Assembly: GCF_000340215.1 (NCBI RefSeq)
Contig: NW_006921539.1
Location: 2,942,056-3,006,055 of the forward strand
Reading direction: 5' to 3'
From: Pseudocercospora fijiensis CIRAD86
Lineage: Eukaryota; Ascomycota; Dothideomycetes; Mycosphaerellales; Mycosphaerellaceae
DNA length: 64,000 bases
Shown: one piece after another, positions 45,430 through 57,800 of the stretch
How positions within the stretch are numbered: the stretch's first letter is position 1
Layout: each line of letters begins with the position of its first letter
Translations under genes and position numbers: made by a program
The notes under the pieces: model-generated
Seen by the model: the letters and a program-made list of their open reading frames with translations, nothing else
Database searches by the model: none
What the model was told of the DNA's origin: nothing

Positions 45430-47790
45430 TACTCTAAGCCTATATACGTTTCCGCTTCTCGATCCGGTATCGCCTTCTACCTCCGCCCTCCTCCTCTTCG
45501 TTATCGCTAATTAAGGTTTCGCTTAGACTAAGTTTCGCATTCTCTTCGCGCTCCTAGGTTTCTTCGATCTTAAGGTTTTCTAATTCTTCGATCAACTCTT
45601 TTAGTATAATCTTTAGTAACCTACCTTAGCGATTCTAGTAGAGGAGATAGTATCGGAATACTATAATAGATTCGAAGGTAGTAGGCGAGTATATTTAATT
45701 AAAGCGGCCCTAGTAACGAGCGATACTAAAAGACCTCTTATAGCCTATACCTACGCTTAGGATAGCGAGGACGTCCCGAGCGACCGACGCTATCGTTAGA
45801 AACTTAGGCTCTAACCGCTACTATATAGCGAGAATATCGTCTCCGAATTCGTCTAGAAGACCGGTAAGATCTAGAGATTATTAGCCCTCTTTCCGAGCCT
45901 ACGGGTTTATACTTACTCGCGCGCCGATAGAGATCGAACTCTTCTTTATTTACTTTAGTAGTTGCTTCCTCTTCTGCCTCTACTTCCTATCTACGAAATA
46001 GGTATAATATCGGAGCCTTCTAAACCTTCTTTTTCTTTATAGGAGCTGCATTTAGACTAGTTTCTTTCCGACGCTCGTAGAACATCTTTTCTAGAATAGT
46101 CTAGTAATGCTTCGGCTATACCTCGTCCGCCTTCTATTCCGGCCTCTACTAGTATATATCCTTTTCTACCGGGTTAAGTAAGTACGCAACGCTATAGATA
46201 TCCCCGAACGAGTTAAAGGTAGCACTATAATATTTATGCAACTTAGTATAGGAGGTGTCTATAGCTTTCGTTATAGCTACTTTCTAGGGAACGCTCTTCT
46301 TAGCTAGCTTAGCTACGGTTTCCTCGAGCTCGTTAAAGAGCTAGTTATAGTACGTAAAGACAAGGTAGATCGTCGGTCCTCGGGTTCTTCTAATCGTAGT
46401 AGTAACCTTCGCGTAATGCTTACTAATATCGACGAGATACTCTGCTTAGCGCTATTCGGCGGCGGTAAGGCCGAGCTACTTAATACCCTCGGAACTCTAA
46501 TAGATCTCGAGAGCGGTACGTAAAGTATATCCCCTCGTAACTATATAGAAAGTCGAATCGAACCGGGTCTTAACGTCTTAGGTAAAACGGAGTAGGCGCT
46601 AAGGAGGCCGCTTTTGCTATCGCTTATTCTATACGATATTCTAGGCATCGGTTTTAGGGCGCTCGATTAGGTTCTTTTAAATAGCCTCGAATCGGTTATA
46701 TCTCTATAAGCTCGAGTTCGTATATATTACTAGACGACGAAGCTAGAGAAAAAGAGTTAGAACTATACTAGGTTGCCGGCTATAGGTGCCGGCTACGGAT
46801 AAAAGTTATACCTTATATAAAACGAGAGCGAGGCTCTCTACCTTATCCCGTCTTATTGCTATAATAAGTTTCTCGACTTTCGACTTTGCTTTATCCTTAT
46901 CTAGGATCTTCTATTAGTCGTCGTTTAATAGTGCAATTTTAAGCGTCTTAAAGAGGGCTCGGATCGCGATTTGAACTATATAAGCGAGGTAGGGAAACTT
47001 CTATAGGGATGCAACTAGCAACGACGTCGGCTCCGATTCGTTAGGGCTAGGGCTATTAATAGGCTCCTCTTTATCGTTATTATCGTACGTATTGTCGTAC
47101 GTATCCGGAATCGTAGCGAGCTTAATATTCGGAAGATTAAGCTAGATTGTAGACCTTATAATCTCCTCTACGTACTCGACCCTATCGATACAATTAGTAA
47201 TTTCAAAGACATATACGAGTGAATTGTATATACAACGCCTTATATAATGTTCGATTATTACTAGCGTTATCCGTAGTAATCGAGATTAGTTTCGTTATTA
47301 CGCTAACCCTGTCTATTGCCGTATAGACAAGCTTCGCTATATCCTTACTAGTATAGGAACCTAGGATTTTAGGGAATCCGATTATAAGTTCCTAGAGTTT
47401 CTAATCCGAATTAATAAAGTATAGTATAATCGAGAGGAAGGAGGCTCTTATAGTCCGGCTTAACTAGCTATCGATAGCAATAGCTACTCGGCGAGTATTA
47501 CGGAGGATCTCCCGAATGTCGTCTAACGTAGCCTCTTTATTCTTTTCGAATATAATACGCTAGGTTATCGCGCCGAGAAATAGGGGAGGGTAGTTTGTAA
47601 GATATAGGTATATCTTCTATATAGACCCCCTTTCGTAGAAGTCTTCCGGAAGACCGTTTATAGCTAGCATTTCGTTTGCTAGTTACTTAAAGTCTTCGGG
47701 GGAGAAATCGGTAGCCTTTAATCCTAGAGCTTCCTTAAGCGTAGCCTATAATAATTAGCTAGACCTCTACGGTTGATTTAAGTAGCCGGA
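45430..47790 (-). pseudogene. hAT transposase, RIP-inactivated
   Basis: On the minus strand a single frame with read-through TAG codons gives: VAIAIDSQLSRTIRASFLSI (first Asp region); QELIIGFPKILGSYTS; ISITTDNASNNRTLYKAL (second Asp, about 47,250-47,300); DVKTRFDSTFYIVTRG (about 46,550); PTIYLVFTYYN; DTSYTKLHKYYSATFNSF; and the hAT dimerisation region VARDVLAILSVGIGYKRSFS at about 45,720-45,800. This is the classic hAT order. Confidence 0.85.
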
Positions 47791-47875
47791 ATCTGTAGCC
47801 GGAATCTGTAGCCGGTAGCTGTAGCCGGTAGCTGTAGCCGGTAGCTGTAGCCGGTAGCTGTAGCCGGCATTTTAG
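47783..47875. repeat. Tandem TAGCCGG array in the hAT
   Basis: Seven close units of the kind GTAGCCGGAATCT and GTAGCCGGTAGCT, ending GTAGCCGGCATTTT. It is the densest cluster of a motif scattered throughout the element and lies just upstream of the transposase frame. Confidence 0.8.
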
Positions 47876-48659
47876 AAGACGTACCTCTTTCTAGAACGCT
47901 ATATCTATATTAACTCTCCTCTCTCTTTAAGATTCCCGACACTGTTTAGAATAGAGATAGTTCGTAGGCGATAAGTTCCTATCCCCTAGTTTCGAGTATT
48001 TTAAGATTAAACCGTAGAAGTTGTAGACAATTACTAGTTAACCTTTAAGTCGAGAAGTCGTATAACGGTATAATGCCCCCTTTATAAAGAACTTCTAGAA
48101 TGTGTCCGTTCGCTCCTTACTCCCCTATCGCATCGAGTACTTCCGGAGTTTATACTCCTTCGAACGTAAGTATAAAGGGAACTATATCTTATAGACCTAT
48201 TAATTGAACTGCTCTATATACTCGGGTTTCTAAAGATACGCCTAGCTAGCCTTTTCGAAGATTTCCGGGTTAATACTCGATGTTCTTATATCTCTAAACA
48301 ACCTTCTGCTTAGACTCCGTAAAGGTAAGGACTAGGTAGTAGTGCCCTATAATGAATTCCTACTACTAGGATTCGGAGAGGATAAATCTAGCCCTAATCG
48401 TCGTCTAGGACTCGATAGGCTCGAAGGTAAGTATGCGACCTCCTCTCGATATTGTCGCAATCTCGCTCGTATACTAGACTGTTTCGACTATCGTCTCGTT
48501 ATTACCCTTCCTAGTATAGCGCCTAGTGTATATACAATGTCGGTCGGCATATTTTAAGGTTTCGTACGGTAAGGTAAGGACTTAGGAGTAGTAGATGTAT
48601 ACTAGTAGCTATAGGGAAACACCCTTTCTTTTATAGCATCGTATCGTTAGGAATAGCTA

Positions 48660-48785
48660 GGCAGTAAATAGCTAGCTACCTTTTTTTTTGTTTCCTAGCT
48701 ACCTAACTACTAGATTTTTTTTCCTAGCTACCCTAGCTAGCCTAACTACTAGAATTTCTTTCCTAGCTACCCTAACTACCTGAAT
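48660..48785. repeat. CCTAGCTACC short tandem repeat
   Basis: Three or four units of about 35 bp (TTTCCTAGCTACCCTAG, CCTAACTACTAGAA) separated by T-runs. Confidence 0.65.
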
Positions 48786-50200
48786 TTTGCCTTCTATACG
48801 GCGGCTCTCTCCTACTAACGGAACCGAGCTACTATACCTAACGAATCTAAGCTCGTTTTTAGTCTCAATCTATCCTCTTTCGGTATAAGATACTCGATAA
48901 GCAAATGCTTAGGCCGAGTCTAACTACGAAACCTAAGACTAACTAATAGCTCTATTAACTAATCCTAATCCTCGAACTCCTTCCGCTTCTTAGTAAAGAC
49001 CTTAAAGAGCGCTCGAGCTTCTTTAGGTGCTTACGGAGTAGTCGAGATAAAGCCGTATCGCTAAAATAGGTAATCCTTCGGAGGCTTATATAGAGATTTA
49101 GAGAATTCTAACGCTAATCTATCCTACTAGTAGCTTAGATTCCGGATATAAGTCCTCTCTGCCTTAGTAAAGATTTTATATAGTAGTAGCACTCTACCTT
49201 CGAGAAACGCTTTCTATTTAACTGTTAGTATCTACCGGCTACGAACGCCGGCTATATATACCGAGCATAGAATAATTACCTGTACCCCTTCCTCCTATAG
49301 TAACACTTCTGCCGTCCCTAGATACCTAGCCCCGATCGCATTAATCGCAAGCTACTTTGCCTTTATAGACGCAAAGGCTTCGCTCTAATACTAATAAAGA
49401 AACTTCTACTCTATATCGAGGATATAAAGACGACTAGTCTCGATTCCAATCCTTGCTAGCTTTTCGTAGTAGCTTTAACTATAATTTTCTAGATTGATAG
49501 GACTTATACCTTAGCCCTTTACTAGTATCTCGTTTCTTTAACTATACTCGATCTACTCCTAGCGCTTATCGTCTATAGCGTTAGGCCCTAAGACTATACC
49601 TGTTACTAGATCGACGTATAGTATCTCCTCGCTTTTTTCAGTTCCTTTATTCGTAGTATTAAGCTCTATCGCGGCATCCTAAACTCTAGTATTGTTGTTC
49701 TCGGCTATCTAAATATCTCCGTTACTATCGGTCGTATCGATAGAGGTAGCGGCTATAGGTCTAAATGCTATTAGTTAACGTATTAAAAAAAAATATACCG
49801 GCTATAGCTGCCGGCTACGGCTGCCGGCTATAGCTGCTAGCTACGGCCGCTAGCTAGATTGACTTACGCTACTAGAACTTTACGCTCGAAAACTAGCCGT
49901 AATTCTTTCCTCCTCTTAGCCTTCTCTTAGGTTATCTTCTTATTCTAACCTTTACTTTTTTCTATAGGCGCTAGCTATCGATAGAATGCCTTATTCCGCG
50001 CCTTTCTTCTCTTATCCTTAGCTCTTTTATTCTTATCTATCTTGTCCTTTCTCTCGCGGTCTCGTACGGAATTCTTCTTCGTAGAGTACTCCTCTTTAGT
50101 CTTACGCTTTTTCGTTAGACGCTTAGGCAAAACAAACTCGCGGTCTTTAGTTCTATCTTCTATTTAGCGCGCGGCGCGCTTCTCTCTTACTATTGTAAGG
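48780..50200 (-). pseudogene. Decayed ORF inside the hAT, unknown
   Basis: The minus-strand frame includes LLLYKIFTKAERTYIRNLSY and ARALFKVFTKKRKEFED, with TAG interruptions. Lys/Arg/Leu-rich, no family recognised. It lies upstream of the transposase, possibly a second transposition protein. Confidence 0.3.
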
Positions 50201-50329
50201 GAAAGGGGCGGGGGCGTAGCGTATAGTAGTTATTGTCGGTATAGGTATAGAGGAAGAAGTTGAAAGTATAAGAATATCGCGAAGCCCTAATTGTTGCCGC
50301 CTACGTAACGTTATATAGGTAAGCTTTCG

Positions 50330-50645
50330 CAACTACGGCAACTACGCCCCGGTAATAGCAACTACGCCCTAGCAACGGCAACTACGCCCTAGCAACGGCA
50401 ACCACGCCCTAGCAACGGTAATAAAGCGTAGTAAATACAACCTAGTAACTATTATAGCCGGCAATCGTAGCCGGCAGTCGAATAAGAGTGTCCTTATAGC
50501 AAAACTACGCCCTAGCAACGGCAACTACGCCCTAGCAACGGCAACTACGCCCTAGCAACGGCAAAAGAGCGTAGTAAATGTAATAGAGTTACTATTATAG
50601 CCGGCAATCGTAGCCGGCAGTCGAATAAGAGTATCCTTATAGTAA
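50330..50645. repeat. 20-bp tandem repeat within a duplicated block
   Basis: Units of GCAACTACGCCCTAGCAACG occur three or four times, followed by a GCGTAGTAAAT...ATAGCCGGCAATCGTAG segment. The whole block is present twice (about 50,340-50,500 and 50,505-50,645). CpA is well kept here, unlike most of the element. Confidence 0.8.
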
Positions 50646-50782
50646 AACTAATACAGTCTCTAGTTTAAACTAGGAATCTATATAGTTCGAAAAAACCAAA
50701 CCGGAACCAGGGAGCTAGTTCGCCGCTAAGAAACTAAACTATATACGTTTGGTAGTTCGGAAACCGAACCACTACGGGGTCT

Positions 50783-50790
50783 AGGTTAGC
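50783..50790. repeat. 8-bp target-site duplication, right (GGTTAGCG)
   Basis: Matches 41,173-41,180 exactly and abuts the right terminal inverted repeat. Confidence 0.85.
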
Positions 50791-50975
50791 GATATAGTTC
50801 TCCTCTACTAGTTCGAGCTAGAATATAGTTACTCCTATAAGCTAGCCTTTAAATAGAAGGGCCCTTATAGTGTTAAGGAGGTCCTTTACAATAGTTCTAT
50901 ATACCTTCTTTAGGAACTTAATAGTACGACCTTAAAGTATACGTACCCTCGGGCAAACCTAAAGAAGATCGGTAA
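50791..50975 (+). pseudogene. Ty3/gypsy integrase fragment, right part
   Basis: Continues the frame left at 41,172. With one copy of the target duplication removed it reads PLKVSDIVLLY, then KLAFK, GPYSVKEVLYNSSIYLL and YPRANLKKI, the usual integrase C-terminal end of Ty3/gypsy elements. Confidence 0.8.
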
Positions 50976-51900
50976 ATTATAAGAACCTACCCGCTCTCCC
51001 CTAATAGAGGAGGAAGTTAGGGCCTCTATAGACCCTCTACCGACCTTAGATACCTATCGAGAGGAGGATCCTACCGCTATTATAGATCCTATTCTACCTA
51101 AGAACTATACGTATGCCTAGATTCGTCTTAGTAAGCTATTAGGAATAACTAAAGAACAAAGGGAGGGTTATATACGGATTAACTATATACGGAGCATTTC
51201 TAATATTAATTCTAATAGCGAACTAGACTTCTAGCTATCTAACTCTAACTCCGAGAAGCCTAAATAGTCTAGCGACGAAGACTGCCTAGAATTATAGGTA
51301 TTAGGCGACCCTAAGACTAATTAGTTGCTTATTCTTCCTTATTCTTCCCTACCTCTACTACGTTACTTTCCTTGCTCCTATTAACTATTCTCTACGCTAT
51401 TAATATAGTGCGTTGCCTTATACCTTTAGTCTTTACTAGTCTATTCCTACTAATATTAATACTCTCGGTTATTACTTATTACTTTTTTGCCTTTGCTTTT
51501 GCTTTACCTTGCTATTGCCTTTGCTTATTACCTGCGATTAATATTACTATAACTCTATTCCTTTTTGCTTTTCCTTAGAAAGAACTATACGAGGTATAAC
51601 TTCCTAACAATACCCTAGAGATAGTATTAGGAAGCTAGCCGAACCTAACCCCCCTATCCTACTAGAACTACTTCCCTCTAGTTTCCTAGTCTCTAGCAAC
51701 TATCCTTAGGTAGTAACGATAATAAGATTCTCCGCTAGAGAAGACTATTCCTACCCTAATTAGTATTAGTTACGTAGGATACTAAGAAAGGGAGGTTCCC
51801 TCTCCCTTTCTAGCTCTTAGATAGATATAGTAAACTAGGCCTATAGCCTCTAAGAATAGGGACCTTAGGCTATTAAGCTTAGTATCTAGAAGGAAGAAGA
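50976..51900. other. RIP-mutated retroelement remainder
   Basis: Downstream part of the interrupted retroelement. A frame with NYTYAQIRLSKLLGITKEQ and acidic SNSNSEKPKQSSDEDCLEL continues to about 51,300 and fades after that. No LTR could be identified. The open frame at 51,372-51,578 is hydrophobic and probably accidental. Confidence 0.4.
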
Positions 51901-53360
51901 AGAAGGTAAACGTACGGACTATATTTACGTGCTCGCTGCTATAAAAGGTAATACTATATCTGTAACGGCGGTGCTATAGGCTAATATAGTAATAAATTAG
52001 CTACGCTAGGCCTAGGCGACTTGCCCCTTATTACCGAGTATCTCTAGAGAAAGGCTAATACTACCCCGGGGGTATTATTAGCCCCGCTAGCCTTACTACT
52101 ATAGATTGCTACTAGGGACTCGAACTAACTAGTTATATTTCGAGTACGTAAGAATCTACGGAGGCTAAAGGTTAGTAGAGGCGCGTAGTCGCTACTAGCA
52201 ATTAGCTAGTTCGATTGTTAAAATTTAGCCTACCCTAATAATAAGAAAGTCTCGTATATAGCTTTACTTTTAAGACTTATATACAGCTGTTATCCGTTTG
52301 CTTTACTAGCGTAGAATATGTGGACTACGTTACCTTTATACTCTATTAAAAGCGAGTATCCTAAGCTCTTCCTTATACTTAAATACTAACTAACTTACTA
52401 CCGCCTACCCCCCTTTCCTATCTAAGTCTATTAATTATTATTAGCAAGTAACGAATATGTTTTATAAACTTATTACTAATCTATTTCTACCTCGGTCGAC
52501 TAGATATCTTTTAGCGCCCTAAGCCCGCTAGGCGCTAGTAGTAGCGGTAACACACTAGCTCCTCTTAACCTACTAGCTATACTAGTCCTAATTAAAGCCC
52601 CCTCCGATAGCGCCTTAGTTGCTATAACTAGCCTCGAGTACTATTTCTAGATTGTTACTATAATTGACGACTTCTAAAAGATAATAGAGAACGCTCGATT
52701 CCTACTACGTATTATTAATAGAAATATTAAGAAGCCCGCTATTTTAGTATCGTACGGTATAAATAACTTGCGCTAGTCTATTAGTAAGCGCAACTTTAAG
52801 CACGACATTCTTTAGGATATAGAGCTTTATTAAGCCTTTCCTATCGTCTATAGCCTCGAAATAGCCGGTACTACGATTCGTATACGCTTTACGAATCTTA
52901 ATTAAGCCTTCGAGTATTAGGGAGGTCTAAGCAGTCTCCTAAAGAGCCTTATTAACTTCGCCTAGAAGGGATAAGAGCGTACTAAGTAGGTCGCTTCGTT
53001 CGTTAATAAGTACCTAGTCCGTCGCGATAGGGCCGAGTACCTTTCCTATACTATAATCTATCGAGTCTCTACCGCTAGCAAGAAGTAGGGTAAGTAGTTA
53101 GTTAACCTATCCTTCGTACTTAACGACTTTACGATAGCCTACTAGAAGCGATATAAAGATATTATTACCGAGGTAGATCTTAACGCCTAGTCTACTAAAG
53201 ATCTACTAAAAGAGAAGAGCTATCGTATTAATAGTATAGGTTCTATTATTAAAGATTAAGAGGCTCCTATTATAGATATTCTCGAACGTAAGGTTCTTTG
53301 TCTTAAGATAGAGGCCGATACGGCTACTAGTCTAGCGCTTGCTATAGAAATATAGGTATA
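51900..53360 (+). pseudogene. Decayed ORF, unknown, interrupted by a retrotransposon
   Basis: The plus-strand frame (clear from about 52,560) with TAG read-through contains FQIVTIIDDFQKIIENARFL, SISKRNFKHDIL, AEYLSYTIIYRVSTASKKQG and LNDFTIAYQKRYKDIITEVD. It is cut at 53,360 by the LTR retrotransposon and continues at 60,529 in frame. The helical, charged composition suggests a Gag-like or other element protein; the family was not recognised. Confidence 0.45.
52054..52082. repeat. Near-perfect palindrome centred on CCCCGGGGG
   Basis: GCTAATACTACCCC / GGGGGTATTATTAGC, with two mismatched pairs. A related palindrome lies at 54,781-54,807. Confidence 0.75.
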
Positions 53361-53558
53361 TGTAAGAAGGGTTATGTTAGCAGGTAGATAGGGTAGTAGT
53401 AAATTAGTATAGTATTCGATAGAGATCTAAGAGGAGAGGGAGGAAGGCAGGCAAGTTAGCCTAACGCTAAGCGCTAAGCCCTGCCTAAGGTACTAAGACC
53501 CTAGCTTTACTCGAGCCTAGTTACATACCAATTACGTATAACCTCTTTAGTCCTAATA
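53361..53558 (-). repeat. LTR (3' LTR of the minus-strand retrotransposon)
   Basis: 198 bp, matching 60,332-60,528 in the same orientation and 60,891-61,088 inverted. Read on the minus strand it starts TGTTAGGACT-like (here TATTAGGACT, RIP-altered) and ends CTTCTTACA. Left flank GTATA, right flank of the partner GTATC: a 5-bp duplication with one change. Confidence 0.85.
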
Positions 53559-54850
53559 TACGCTTCCCTTCTAAAGGCCGCGCCCTCGTAGCCGGTCTTT
53601 GTTCTAACCTCTATCGCTACTAACTTAGTAGGTCTAATAAGCTACTCGATCCGCGCTAAATTGAACACGTAACTACCGATTATGTAACTATATTAAACCT
53701 TACTTCTAATACAATACAATGTCTAACTCTAACTGCGCTATTACTACGGCTATAGTAATAATAAGGTACTATATAGCTATGTGAATTGAAGGCTAGCAAC
53801 TAATTACAATACGAGCGCACCTTCTCTACTATAATAGGTAGGTATACGGGGTATTATAGCACTGCCCCCGTTCTAAGTAAGGTCGTCCGAGTTCTTTACG
53901 TCTACTCTTAAAAGACCTAGAAATGTCCGCTCCGAGGGTTTGTCCGTTCCGAGGGTTGTTCTTATTATTACGAGGACTATTATTTACTATCGTAGTTTTA
54001 CTAGCCCTAATTAGTTAGGTTTAGTAGCCTTTAATTGTCAATCTTATCTTATCTTTTAAAAAACACAGCTCGTCTAGTTTCTATAGGTAAAGGCTATTGT
54101 AAGTGTAGTAGTAGAGGTTCGCCTCGCTTAAAGGGTTAGATAGATCGAGGAGTAACCTATTATCCGCAAGATCGACCCCGGCTAGCTTAGCTCTATAGTT
54201 TTGCCCTTAGTTAGTCTATTAGTCGCTTAATCTTTTAGGCGACTTAAAGTTTTAATTAAAGTTTTGATTAACCCCTTAGTGCCTTAGGCTCGTAGTGCAG
54301 GTAAGGTTATGTCTATAGGCGTAGTAATAATAGCAAGTAATATTAACAATAGCGGCGCTAGCCGTCTTAGCGCTAACTTTACCTTGCTTCTAATTTCCTT
54401 CTTTAACTAATAATAACTCGGCAATACCGTTACTAACATAGCTATATCCTTTCTTTCTCAAATAGCAATACACTCTTTAATACCGTTACTAACATAGCCG
54501 CGCCGGCCGTATCGCCCTTTAGTATAAGCGTAACGCTGTCGTTATTATTATTATTACTATCTATGCGTACGCGCGCCGCCTTCGCCGATCGCCTAGGCCT
54601 CGAGGCCTCGTTAGAAGGAAGAAACAAGAGGGGGATCTATAGGGCGCGTTAGTAGAGAGGTAGTTTCCTAAAAAAGCAGCGAATAGTTAACGCGTTATAG
54701 CGCGCTTATTAACACTCGGTGCGCGTCCACTATAGTAGTATAGTCTTATTATCCTAGTTTGCCGGCCTCTAATTAGTTAGCTAATAACACCCCGGGGGTG
54801 CTATTAATCCTAGGCCTTAATAGTAACATTATAGGCCCTTAGCCTTCTTC
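53559..54850. other. Unassigned region between pol end and 3' LTR
   Basis: Longer than the usual 3' untranslated part. It holds a duplicated AATACCGTTACTAACATAGC (54,422 and 54,480), a CCGAGGGTTTGTCCGTTCC stretch at 53,930 and the CCCCGGGGG palindrome at 54,781. An inserted small element is possible. Confidence 0.4.
54781..54807. repeat. Near-perfect palindrome centred on CCCCGGGGG, copy 2
   Basis: CTAATAACACCCC / GGGGGTGCTATTA. Its arms resemble those at 52,054-52,082 although the surrounding DNA is unrelated. Confidence 0.75.
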
Positions 54851-57800
54851 TTGTTCTTTATACTAGTCTAATACTTATCTAACAACTTAGTTATATCTTT
54901 AAAAGAGGCTTTAGCTTCCTACGAGTCCTATTTAGGTAAATAGCCTTACTATCTTAATAGGTACTCCTTCTTGCCTTTCCTAGTCCGGTGCTATAGGATA
55001 CGTTCTATAGACTATAGCTCTTTACTATCCGCTAGTATGTCTTCGTATTCGGTAGGGGCTTTATCCCCCTCGCGTAGGTAATATAGCTTAAGGAGGGATA
55101 TATAGAAGGTATTATAGATAGTATAATAAGGAGGAAGCTACAACTAATAGGCCTATGCGGAGGAGCCCTTAACTTCTCGAATGCGGAATAGACTAATATA
55201 TCTTAGTGCGAGCTTAGGCCTTGTTTTGCTGTTAGGTAATAGGTGCTTGCGGATACGGAGGTTCTTAGTGCTTAGCATAACTATATCGCCTTGCTTGAAG
55301 GTTATCGGTATATAGTGTTTGTTGTAATAGGCCTTCTAATAGGCCTAGGCCTTTGCTAGTTTGTTAGCTATCTTAGCGTAAATCTCTCGCATCTTTTAAA
55401 CCCTCTTAATAGCTGCTAGTGTCTTAGGTATTAGTACTTAACGTACTTCCCTTTCCTTGCGCTCGGCCTCGAGCGATAGGGGGTCTTGTAGCATAGCAGC
55501 GTTCTAGCCTATTATAGCTATATATAGCGAGACCTTAATTAATAAGTGGACACTATTGTTATATACGAATTCAGCTAGTTGCAGGAGGTTAACCTAGTTA
55601 TTAGGGTTCTTATTAATGTAGCTGCGTAGGTACTACTATAGGGTAGCATTTTGCCTCTCGGTCTAGCTATCTATTTGTAGATAGAACGCTATAGACAGGC
55701 GATGCTTGAGTCTTAGCTATAGGCATATTTTACTCTAATAGTGAGATATAAATATCGAGCCTCGGTCGGAAACTATCACCTTAGGGGTTCCCTAATAGCT
55801 ATAGAAGATATTGTTCTATAGTACTTTAGCTATATTAATAGCAGTCTAATCCTTCCGAGTAGGAATATAGCGAGCACCCTTAGTAAATCGGTCTATAACG
55901 ACTAGTATAGCGTTAAAGACGTCTCTGCTTCCTCTTCGTTTAGTAGGGGGAAGACCTATAATAAAATCCATTATAAGCTCTACGAATAGCTTGTTAGGGA
56001 TTGGTAATAAGGACAACTCGCTAAAAGGCTAATGCTTCGGTGCCTTAATACGTTAGTATACGGCACACGTATCGATATATTCCTTTATATCCCGCTTACT
56101 ATTTAGGTAGTAGTATATGCGCGATAGTAGCTCGTACGACCTCTCTATACTATAGTAACCGGCAAGCTTACTATTATAGTGTCGCTTAAGAAGCTCTTAT
56201 CGGATCGAATGCTCGGTAGGGATATAGAGCCTGCCTTTATAGCGCAAATAGCTATTAGCATCGATCGACCAATTCTTACTAGATCTAGTCTTACGGCTAC
56301 TTCTAAGCTAATCTATACGAGTAGCAGCAAAAGCGTCCCTTTGCTAAGTACGTAACAGCTTATCTATAAACGCTCGTCTATCCCCTTCTATAAGTTCGCT
56401 TAATAGTACCCTCGCTGTCTTACGTAGTACGTACTATATATATCTAGTAGCACTAGTAGCCGGATTAACTACAGTAGTGCTATCGCTGTTACTATATATA
56501 GCGATGTCGACTAGGGAGTTATTATAACTTCTCCTATCTGTGTCCTTAATACGTACTATTAATATAGCAAGAGCATTAATATGCTTTAAGCCGTCGCAGA
56601 GTCCGGTAAGCCGCTTATCCTACGCTTGCCTTACTACGAGGTCTATAGCAATCTTATACTATAGGGTTAGAAACAACGAATTAATAGATTGGGTTTCGCC
56701 GTCGTAATTAGGTCGCCTCGATAGGCTATTAGTAGGGTTGCTTACGCCTAGCCGATATAATATATTAAAATCAAACCTAGCGAGGTAGACGGCCTATCTA
56801 GCCTGTCGACCTATAACCCTAGTAACCTTAGTAATACTACGGAGGTTGTTATAGTCTGTATAGACCTATATCGTATATTAAGCCCTATCGAGGTAGTGCC
56901 TCTAGTGCTTAAAGGCCTCGACAATAGCTAGGAGCTCTTACTCGTAGGTCTCGTAGCGACGCTTAGCGTTAATTATCTTCCTCGAGAAGAAGGCAATCGG
57001 GTACTAATAATAGTCCTTGTCCGATTGTTGTAACATAATAGCTAATATAGCAAACTGTAAAGCGTTAGTCTTAATGCGGATTAGTTTGCTTAGTACGAAG
57101 TAGTGTAATAAGGGGACTTTAGTAAAGCGCTTCTTTAAACCGTTAAAAGCGGCTTGTACTCTATTAGTCTATTTAAACTCTCTAGATAGATTAGCCTTAG
57201 TTTTAGTAAGCTTAGTTAGAGGCATTATATGTCTCGAATAGCCCTTAATAAACCGACGGTAGAAGTTAGCGAAACCGAGGAATAACTAAAGTTCCTTAAT
57301 ACTAGTAGGTATTAGCTACTTAGTAATAGTCTTAATCCGGTTAGGATTAGCCTTAACACCCTTAGTCGATACGAGGAAGCTAAGGAAGGACACCTCTTTA
57401 GCAGCAAAGGTGCATTTAGAAGGCTTGTAATACAGTCTATAGGTCCTTAGACGATCGAGTACCTTACGTACTATAGTCTAGTGCTCTGTAATATTAGGTA
57501 AATAGGTGTAAACTAGGATGTTATCTAGGTAAACTATATAGAGGTAGTCTAGTAGGCCTAATAGGGCCCGATTAATATAGGACTAGAATATAGTAGGGGC
57601 ATTAGCTAGCCTAAATAGTATAACTAAGTACTCGAAATAGCTATATCGGGTACGGAAGGCTGTTTTCTATTCATCGCCCTTGCGAATACAAATGCGGTAA
57701 TAGGCGTCCTTAATGTCTAATATAGTATAGAAGTAGGCGCTAGAAAGGCGATCGAGGGTCTCGTTAATAAGCGGAAGTGGACAGCGGTCCTTAATAGTAA

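Larger units (their letters stand above)
41181..50782. mobile_element. hAT transposon, 9.6 kb, nested in a retroelement
   Basis: Terminal inverted repeats: left TAGACCCCGCAGTGGTTC, right end reverse-complemented TAGACCCCGTAGTGGTTC, continuing GG(G/T)TT. The two ends differ only at C/T and G/T. The element is flanked by GGTTAGCG on both sides. Inside are a decayed hAT transposase (minus strand), further decayed ORFs (plus strand about 42.3-42.8 and 43.6-44.8 kb; minus strand about 48.8-50.2 kb) and many copies of a TAGCCGGC motif. A large hAT with extra ORFs is unusual but not unknown. Confidence 0.85.

Noticed and set aside
54442..54627. 61-codon frame with Asn run
   Set aside because: Lies in the unassigned tail of a retrotransposon and has no supporting similarity.
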